DNA of 64,000 bases, taken from positions 2,609,501 to 2,673,500 of the forward strand of contig NC_007722.1 in the NCBI RefSeq assembly GCF_000013005.1, written 5' to 3'. Position numbers and translations under genes: made by a program. Origin of the DNA: Erythrobacter litoralis HTCC2594. Its GTDB lineage: Bacteria > Pseudomonadota > Alphaproteobacteria > Sphingomonadales > Sphingomonadaceae. The notes under the pieces were generated by a model that made no database searches, had not been told where the DNA came from, and saw nothing but the letters and a program-made list of their open reading frames with translations. Below, piece after piece: positions 59,030-64,000 of this stretch (the first letter of the stretch is position 1; each line of letters starts with the position of its first letter).

Positions 59030-59527
59030 ATGACCGAAACGGCTTCCCAGAAGCTGGCCCGCCAGCTTGCGCTCGCCATTCCGGCGCTGCTGCTTGGCGG
59101 AGCCTATATCGGCGAATTCGCGTTCGGACTCTATCCGTGCGAAATGTGCTGGTGGCAGCGCTGGCCGCATTTCGCGGCGCTCGGCTTCGGCTTGCTCGCC
59201 TCGTTCTTCCGGCCGAACACTTTCTGGATCGCGCTGGCCGCCATCGCAATCTTGGTCTCCGGGGCCATCGGCGCTTTTCATGCCGGAGTCGAATATGGCT
59301 GGTGGCAAGGGATTACCGCCTGCACCGCCGCCATCGAAGCGGGCGGCGATCCGCTCGAAGCGATCATGAACGCGCCGATCGTCCGCTGCGACGTCGCGCC
59401 GTGGAGCTTCCTCGGGATCTCGCTGGCAGGCTGGAACTTTGTCATCTCGACCCTCGTTGGTCTGGTGATCCTGTTCCTCCTCGCGAGGAACGACACTGAA
59501 GCAGACCAGGGAATCGCCGCCGCATGA
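59030..59527 (+). CDS. dsbB: Disulfide bond formation protein DsbB
   Basis: A 165-residue inner-membrane protein that reoxidises DsbA with ubiquinone. Four hydrophobic segments are seen. The first periplasmic CxxC is LYPCEMCWWQRWP (about residue 37) and the second Cys pair is TACTAAIEAG...IVRCDVAPWSF. The last lies before the quinone-side loop. No DsbA gene is near. It overlaps coq7 by ATGA, linking two quinone-related genes. Confidence 0.88.
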   Translation: MTETASQKLARQLALAIPALLLGGAYIGEFAFGLYPCEMCWWQRWPHFAALGFGLLASFFRPNTFWIALAAIAILVSGAIGAFHAGVEYGWWQGITACTAAIEAGGDPLEAIMNAPIVRCDVAPWSFLGISLAGWNFVISTLVGLVILFLLARNDTEADQGIAAA

Positions 59528-60045
59528 GCAAGCCCGATATCGCCCGCATGATCCGCGTCGACCAGGCCGGGGAATTCGGGGCAACCCGAATTTACGAAGG
59601 CCAGCTCGCGGTGATGGGCAATCGCGGACCGCATTCGGGCGAGATTGCCGCTATGGCGCAACAGGAAGAGGGGCATCGCGAAAAGTTCGATGCGCTGATG
59701 GCCCGGCGCGGCGTCAGGCCGACCGCTCTGCAGCCGTTCTGGTCCTTCGCCGGCTACGCACTGGGCGCAGGAACCGCCCTGCTTGGCCCCGAGGCGGCGA
59801 TGGCCTGCACCGCGGCGGTCGAGACCGAGATCGACAAGCATTATTCCGACCAGCTCGATGCGCTGGAAGAGAGCGGCGACGACCCCGAATTGGCGGAGAT
59901 GATCCGCGAGTTTCGTGAAGACGAGCGCGAACACCGTGACGCGGCGCTGGAAATGGGGGCCGAGAGGGCGCCCGCCTATCCGGTCCTTTCCGGCCTGATC
60001 CGGCTCGGCTGCCGCGCGGCGATCAAGGTTAGCGAACGTGTCTGA
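59524..60045 (+). CDS. coq7: Demethoxyubiquinone hydroxylase (COQ7 family)
   Basis: Hydroxylates a ubiquinone precursor with a di-iron centre. The 173-residue helical protein has the iron-binding pattern MIRVDQAGEFGATRIYEGQL (Glu), MAQQEEGHREKFDAL (ExxH), AVETEIDKHYSD and FREDEREHRDAALEMGA (ExxH). Length matches the short bacterial COQ7 form. Coupled to dsbB. Confidence 0.92.
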   Translation: MSKPDIARMIRVDQAGEFGATRIYEGQLAVMGNRGPHSGEIAAMAQQEEGHREKFDALMARRGVRPTALQPFWSFAGYALGAGTALLGPEAAMACTAAVETEIDKHYSDQLDALEESGDDPELAEMIREFREDEREHRDAALEMGAERAPAYPVLSGLIRLGCRAAIKVSERV

Positions 60046-60143
60046 CCTGCATCGCTGCTTTGCGCGTGCCCCACGCTTCATATAGAGTTCACCGCCTGGC
60101 GGCGATGGTGCTGCCAACGCTTTCCTACCGACGGACCAGCCCC

Positions 60144-60761
60144 ATGAAATCATTTGCTTTCCCGCTTGGCCTTACCGTGTTGGCTCTTGTCGCTGCGCCC
60201 CTGGTTGCGCAGGACGCGGACGAAGCGATCCCGGACAACGTCCAGACCGCGATCGTCTATGGTGAGGATGCCGCGCCGGACTGCCCGGCAGGAACGATCT
60301 GCGTCGTCGCCCGCCTGCCGGAGGATGAGCGCTATCGTATCCCGGAAAGCTTGCGCTTCAGCGACGATCCGGCGAATACCGCATGGGCGCGCCGGGTCGA
60401 AAGTCTGGAGTTTATTGATCCCACGGGGGCCTTTTCGTGCTCGCCGAGCGGCGCGGCCGGCTTTACCGGCTGCACCAAGGAATTGATCGATGCCTATTAC
60501 GATGCACGCGCGGAAGGTTCCGCGGTGCGCTTCAGCCGCCTGATCGAAGCCGCGCGGGCCGAACGCCTGTCGCAGATCGACGAAGAGGCGGCTGCCGAGC
60601 AGGAGCGTGTCGAAGCGATCGAACGCGAATATATGGAACGGCTTGAGCGCGAGCGTGCCGGCGAGACCGGGGCCGAAGGCGATCCGCCGCTGCCTGACCC
60701 GCAAGCCGCCGACGATGGCAGCGAAGACGCTTCCGGTCTCGATCGCCCGCCGGAGCAATAA
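60144..60761 (+). CDS. Exported protein of unknown function
   Basis: A 205-residue protein with a signal peptide (MKSFAFPLGLTVLALVAAPL, cut near VAQDA). The mature part has paired cysteines (DCPAGTICVVARLPEDERYR and FSCSPSGAAGFTGCTKE) likely to form disulfides. An Ala/Glu/Arg coiled stretch and an acidic Pro-rich tail follow. I do not recognise a characterised family; similar proteins are conserved in Sphingomonadales. It lies 98 bp after coq7. Confidence 0.7.
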   Translation: MKSFAFPLGLTVLALVAAPLVAQDADEAIPDNVQTAIVYGEDAAPDCPAGTICVVARLPEDERYRIPESLRFSDDPANTAWARRVESLEFIDPTGAFSCSPSGAAGFTGCTKELIDAYYDARAEGSAVRFSRLIEAARAERLSQIDEEAAAEQERVEAIEREYMERLERERAGETGAEGDPPLPDPQAADDGSEDASGLDRPPEQ

Positions 60762-60801
60762 TTCGCTCCAAGGCTAGGCAGCGCTTAACTTCTTTTGGTT
60801 A

Positions 60802-61935
60802 ATGGCGCTGATCATGAGCGGCACGCGCAAAATCGTCACTGTCTTCGGCACGCGTCCCGAAGCGATCAAGTTGTTTCCGCTGGTTCACGCGCTGGACGCC
60901 GACCTGCGGTTCGACAGCCGCGTGCTCGTTTCCGGACAGCATCGCGGCATGCTCGACCAGGTGCTGGAGATCGCAGGCATCGCGCCGCATCACGACCTCG
61001 ATGTCATGCAGCCCAACCAGTCGCTCGACGCGCTGACTGCCCGTCTACTGACCGGGATCGGCGAAGTGTTGGATCGCGAACGGCCCGACTGGGTCGTGGT
61101 GCAGGGCGATACCGCGACCGCCATGTGCGGCGCGCTTGCGGCCTATTTTCGCCAGATCGATGTCTGCCATATCGAAGCGGGTCTCCGCAGCGGCGACATC
61201 TATCATCCCTTCCCCGAGGAGGTGAACCGCAAGGTCATCGGCACGCTGGCCAAGCTGCACGCGGCGCCGACTGAAACCTCGGCGGCGTCGCTGCGCGCGG
61301 AGAATGTCGTTCCGGACGCGATCCATGTCACCGGCAACACGGTGATCGACGCGCTACACTGGATCACCACTAAAGTGGCGAAAACGCCGGCGCTTGTGGC
61401 CGATCTCGCCGAGGTCGAAGCGCGTTTCGCCGGCAAGCGGATCATCGGCGTGACCTCACACCGCCGGGAGAATTTCGGCGATGGCATGCGGGGAATCGCC
61501 AATGCGATCAAGCGCCTGGCCGCGCGCGAAGACGTAGCGCTTATCTTTCCGGTGCATCTCAATCCCAATGTCCGCGCGATCATGAACGAGGAACTGGCGG
61601 GCTTCGACAATATCGCTTTGCTCGAGCCGCTCGACTACCCGCATTTTGCGCGGCTGCTCGACATCTGCACGCTGATGCTGACCGACAGTGGCGGCGTGCA
61701 GGAAGAGGCGCCAGCGCTGGGCAAGCCGGTCCTGGTCATGCGCGAAACGACGGAACGCCCCGAAGGCGTCGAAGCGGGCACCGCGCGGCTGGTTGGCACC
61801 GACGAAGATGCTATCGTTGCCGAAGTCACGCGCTTGCTCGACGACGATTCCGCCTACGCCGCCATGGCGCGGGCGCACAATCCCTTCGGCGACGGCAAAT
61901 CCGCAGCGCGCATCGCGGACCTGCTGGCGCGCTGA
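60802..61935 (+). CDS. wecB: UDP-N-acetylglucosamine 2-epimerase (non-hydrolysing)
   Basis: Converts UDP-GlcNAc to UDP-ManNAc for surface polysaccharide. The 377-residue protein has TVFGTRPEAIKLFPLVHALD near the start, VQGDTATAMCGALAAYF, CHIEAGLRSGDIYHPFPEE, VTSHRRENFGDG and LTDSGGVQEEAPALGKPVLV. ATGs at 60802 and 60814 are both possible. With the wecC gene 1.2 kb downstream it would supply UDP-ManNAcA. Confidence 0.92.
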   Translation: MALIMSGTRKIVTVFGTRPEAIKLFPLVHALDADLRFDSRVLVSGQHRGMLDQVLEIAGIAPHHDLDVMQPNQSLDALTARLLTGIGEVLDRERPDWVVVQGDTATAMCGALAAYFRQIDVCHIEAGLRSGDIYHPFPEEVNRKVIGTLAKLHAAPTETSAASLRAENVVPDAIHVTGNTVIDALHWITTKVAKTPALVADLAEVEARFAGKRIIGVTSHRRENFGDGMRGIANAIKRLAAREDVALIFPVHLNPNVRAIMNEELAGFDNIALLEPLDYPHFARLLDICTLMLTDSGGVQEEAPALGKPVLVMRETTERPEGVEAGTARLVGTDEDAIVAEVTRLLDDDSAYAAMARAHNPFGDGKSAARIADLLAR

Positions 61936-61944
61936 GCGGCACTA

Positions 61945-62949
61945 TCAGATCCCGTGATAAGATTTGAACCACTCGACAAACCGCGGAAAACCGACATCGA
62001 CTGGCGTAGTGGGCGAATAGCCGTGATCGCGCTCCATCGCCTCGATATCGGCATATGTGCGGGGCACGTCGCCTTTTTGCATCGGTAGCATTTCGATCTC
62101 CGCCTTGCGTCCGCACGCCCGCTCAATGATGGCGATGACATCCAAAAGCTGTTCGGGTCGATTGTTGCCGATGTTATAAATTGCATGGGGCTTGGTGCTG
62201 CCACCAGGCTTCAGCGTTCCGTCGTCGGCAGGAGGGCTGCCAAGGCAAGCGACAATGCCAGACACGATATCGTCGATAAAGGTAAAGTCTCGCTGCATCT
62301 TCCCATGGTTGAAGACGGGGATCGGCTCGCCGCGCAGGATCTTCGCGGTGAATATCCACGGCATCATATCGGGCCGTCCCCAAGGCCCGTAAACAGTGAA
62401 AAAGCGAAGACCGGTTTGGGGGATGCGGTAGAGATGAGCGTAGGTTTCACTCATCAACTCGTCTGCCTTCTTGGTCGCGGCGTAGAGCGAGAAAGGGTGA
62501 TCGACGCGATCATCCACGGAGAAGGGCACTTTCTCATTGCCGCCATAGACCGAGCTGGAACTGGCGTAGACAAGATGTTCGACCTGCCGCTCTCGGGCAA
62601 ACTCCAGCATGTTGAGGTGCCCAACGATGTTCGCCTCGATATAGGCGTGGGGATTCTCGAGCGAGTAGCGGACACCGGGTTGCGCTCCGAGGTGGGCGAT
62701 TCGCGAGATATCCAAGTCCGCCAGACAGTTTGCGAAAGAAGCTCTGTCGGCAAAATCGCACTGGCTGAAAGTAAAGGCCTCCCCGGCAATTGCCTCGATT
62801 TCCGACAACCGGTCGCGCTTGAGTTGCGGATCGTAATAGGAGTTCAGGTTGTCGATACCGAACACTCGGTGGCCTTCAGATGCGAGGCGGACGCACAGCG
62901 CCGCCCCGATGAAACCTGCTGCGCCAGTGACGAGAATTCGTTTTGTCAT
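61945..62949 (-). CDS. NAD-dependent nucleotide-sugar epimerase (UDP-glucuronate 4-epimerase type)
   Basis: A 334-residue short-chain (extended SDR) epimerase. The N-terminus is MTKRILVTGAAGFIGAALC (NAD loop). The active site is LVYASSSSVYGGN and LYAATKKADELM (YxxxK), then RFFTVYGPWGRPDMMPWIFT. The profile matches UDP-glucuronate/galacturonate epimerases of capsule clusters. The ATG at 62949 (second of two adjacent ATGs) follows CAGGGGC. It runs against wecB, with stops 9 bp apart. Confidence 0.88.
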   Translation of the reverse strand: MTKRILVTGAAGFIGAALCVRLASEGHRVFGIDNLNSYYDPQLKRDRLSEIEAIAGEAFTFSQCDFADRASFANCLADLDISRIAHLGAQPGVRYSLENPHAYIEANIVGHLNMLEFARERQVEHLVYASSSSVYGGNEKVPFSVDDRVDHPFSLYAATKKADELMSETYAHLYRIPQTGLRFFTVYGPWGRPDMMPWIFTAKILRGEPIPVFNHGKMQRDFTFIDDIVSGIVACLGSPPADDGTLKPGGSTKPHAIYNIGNNRPEQLLDVIAIIERACGRKAEIEMLPMQKGDVPRTYADIEAMERDHGYSPTTPVDVGFPRFVEWFKSYHGI

Positions 62950-63127
62950 CATGCCCCTGAATCGATCGAGTAGCTTCTCTAGCATCGAAGTTTCGAAAAA
63001 TCGCTGATGCCTTTCATCGACCGTCGGCCACAATGAGCCGCAACGTCGTTACCGTTATGTTTACGCCGATCTGCGAAGGCAATTCGCGAACTTCCATTAG
63101 ACCGAACCTAACGAGGGATGGTTTTGA

Positions 63128-64000
63128 ATGCGTAACGAGTCCGCACTTGAGGTATGTGTTGTCGGGTTAGGCTATATCGGCCTTCCGACTGCCGCGGTGA
63201 TGGCGCGGGCGGGATGCTCCGTCACCGGCGTAGATATCTCCGAAGAGGTCGTCGTCACCATAAATCGCGGCGCTATCCACATCGAGGAAGTCGACCTCGA
63301 CGGCCTGGTGAAGGGCGTTGTCAGCCGCGGCGCCTTGCGTGCGTCCACACACATCGTGCCCGCCGACGTTTTCGTCATCGCAGTGCCGACGCCGTTCGCC
63401 AAAGACGGCAAGCATACGCCGGATACGTCTCACGTCATGGCCGCTGCGACCGATATCGCTGCGGTTCTCAAGAAAGGCGACAGCATTATCCTGGAGTCGA
63501 CCTGTCCTGTCGGCACGACCCATGCCATGCGCGACTTGCTTGCTGGGCTGCGCCCGGACCTCTCCATGCCCGGTCTCTCCGACGGCATTGCCGATATCGC
63601 AATCTCCTATTGCCCGGAACGGGTACTCCCTGGCCGGATCATCGAAGAACTGGTTCATAACGATCGATCCATCGGCGGCATCACGCCGCGCTGTGCGCGC
63701 AAGGCGATCTCTCTCTACAAGCACTTCGTGAAGGGCGATTGTATCGCGACCGATGCCAAATCGGCCGAGATGACCAAGCTGGTCGAGAATGCCTATCGCG
63801 ACGTCAACATCGCATTCGCAAACGAGCTGTCGATGATTGCCGCGGCGATGAAGCTCGATGTGTGGGAAGTAATCAGGCTGGCGAACCGTCATCCGAGGGT
63901 CGATATCCTTGAGCCGGGCCCCGGCGTAGGGGGACACTGCATTGCAGTAGATCCCTGGTTTATCGTGCATGGCGCGCCCGAAGAGGCGGTCCTGATCCGC
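63128..64000 (+). CDS. wecC: UDP-N-acetyl-D-mannosamine dehydrogenase (partial, 3' end off window)
   Basis: Oxidises UDP-ManNAc to UDP-ManNAcA. The 291 visible residues include the Rossmann loop CVVGLGYIGLPTAAVMARAG, VFVIAVPTPFAKDGKHTPD, ILESTCPVGTTHAM, the linking helix with EMTKLVENAYRDVNIAFANE, and the active-site Cys in GVGGHCIAVDPWF. No stop before the window ends; about 120 residues should be missing. The start ATG at 63128 has GAGGG about 10 nt upstream. The divergent 178-bp gap should hold promoters for it and the epimerase. Confidence 0.9.
   Translation, partial: MRNESALEVCVVGLGYIGLPTAAVMARAGCSVTGVDISEEVVVTINRGAIHIEEVDLDGLVKGVVSRGALRASTHIVPADVFVIAVPTPFAKDGKHTPDTSHVMAAATDIAAVLKKGDSIILESTCPVGTTHAMRDLLAGLRPDLSMPGLSDGIADIAISYCPERVLPGRIIEELVHNDRSIGGITPRCARKAISLYKHFVKGDCIATDAKSAEMTKLVENAYRDVNIAFANELSMIAAAMKLDVWEVIRLANRHPRVDILEPGPGVGGHCIAVDPWFIVHGAPEEAVLIR

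Noticed and set aside
57614..59584. 656-codon minus-strand frame opposite ctpA and dsbB
   Set aside because: Antisense to conserved genes, no motifs.
1..64000. tRNA, rRNA, CRISPR array, IS element or prophage
   Set aside because: Searched by eye for T-loop motifs, regular repeat-spacer arrays, transposase or integrase motifs and phage genes; none was seen. Short or degenerate RNA genes could still be missed.

Overview
The window is a high-GC alphaproteobacterial chromosome segment. Gene content and order point to Sphingomonadales, most likely an Erythrobacter-like member of Erythrobacteraceae. The evidence is the ppsR-maf-aroE-coaE-dnaQ / hemE-hemJ-rho / mnmE-mnmG-rsmG-parA-parB arrangement, CarD, TrcR, FdxA, COQ7, a SUV3-type helicase, and many genes of families such as DUF1491, DUF1192 and DUF6489. 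About 70 genes are packed with short gaps and many 4-nt ATGA overlaps. I see no phage, IS element, CRISPR array, rRNA or tRNA.

Layout. (1) 1-2.8 kb: membrane-protein fragment, CBS-domain protein, Fe-S carrier, exonuclease III, cell-wall hydrolase. (2) 3-8.6 kb, all leftward: two small operons (DUF1491/thioesterase, hpf/ptsN) and the coupled string ppsR-maf-aroE-coaE, then dnaQ. (3) 8617-8940: a non-coding stretch between ppsR and hemE. This is the position of the Caulobacter and Rickettsia replication origin. It holds DnaA-box-like sites, seven GANTC sites, a 14-nt direct repeat and an AT-rich patch, and genes diverge from it on both sides. I call it the probable oriC. (4) 8.9-22.7 kb, mostly rightward: hemE-hemJ-rho, an NTPase, a histidine kinase, a leftward metabolic operon (dienelactone hydrolase, FMN glutamate-synthase-like, SnoaL), then mnmE-mnmG-rsmG-parA-parB with five parS-like sites inside it.

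(5) 22.8-33 kb: envelope proteins, methionine sulfoxide reductase, PQQ-type dehydrogenase, ATPase, acyl-CoA dehydrogenase, TsaC, two lipoproteins, CarD, and the leftward run SUV3-helicase / S4 protein / FdxA / YihY. (6) 35.8-43 kb: LytM peptidase, hemB, two GNATs, a gamma-carbonic-anhydrase-like protein, an ATP-dependent DNA ligase and its partner nuclease. (7) 43.0-43.4 kb: a structured intergenic region with a possible 36-residue Arg/Trp-rich small ORF. (8) 43.4-60.8 kb: clpA, quinone oxidoreductase/GST, LpxH-like phosphatase plus glycosyltransferase, trcR, acyl-CoA ligase, bactofilin plus LytM peptidase, nadD-rsfS-rlmH-envC-like-ctpA, dsbB-coq7. (9) 60.8-64 kb: start of a surface-polysaccharide locus (wecB, UDP-sugar epimerase, wecC running off the end).

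Functionally the window joins replication initiation and segregation (oriC, parABS), cell-cycle regulation (TrcR with GANTC sites), haem synthesis (hemB, hemE, hemJ), and peptidoglycan/envelope remodelling (SleB-like, three LytM-type proteins, bactofilin, CtpA). Two palindromic repeat families recur between genes: a CCTGAGC(C/T)TGTCGAAGG element, and an AAAGTYGCG-CGG-CGCRACTTT hairpin found at convergent gene ends. No wholly new multi-gene system stood out. The most promising unexplained items are the structured small ORF at 43.1 kb, the repeat families, and the origin region itself.
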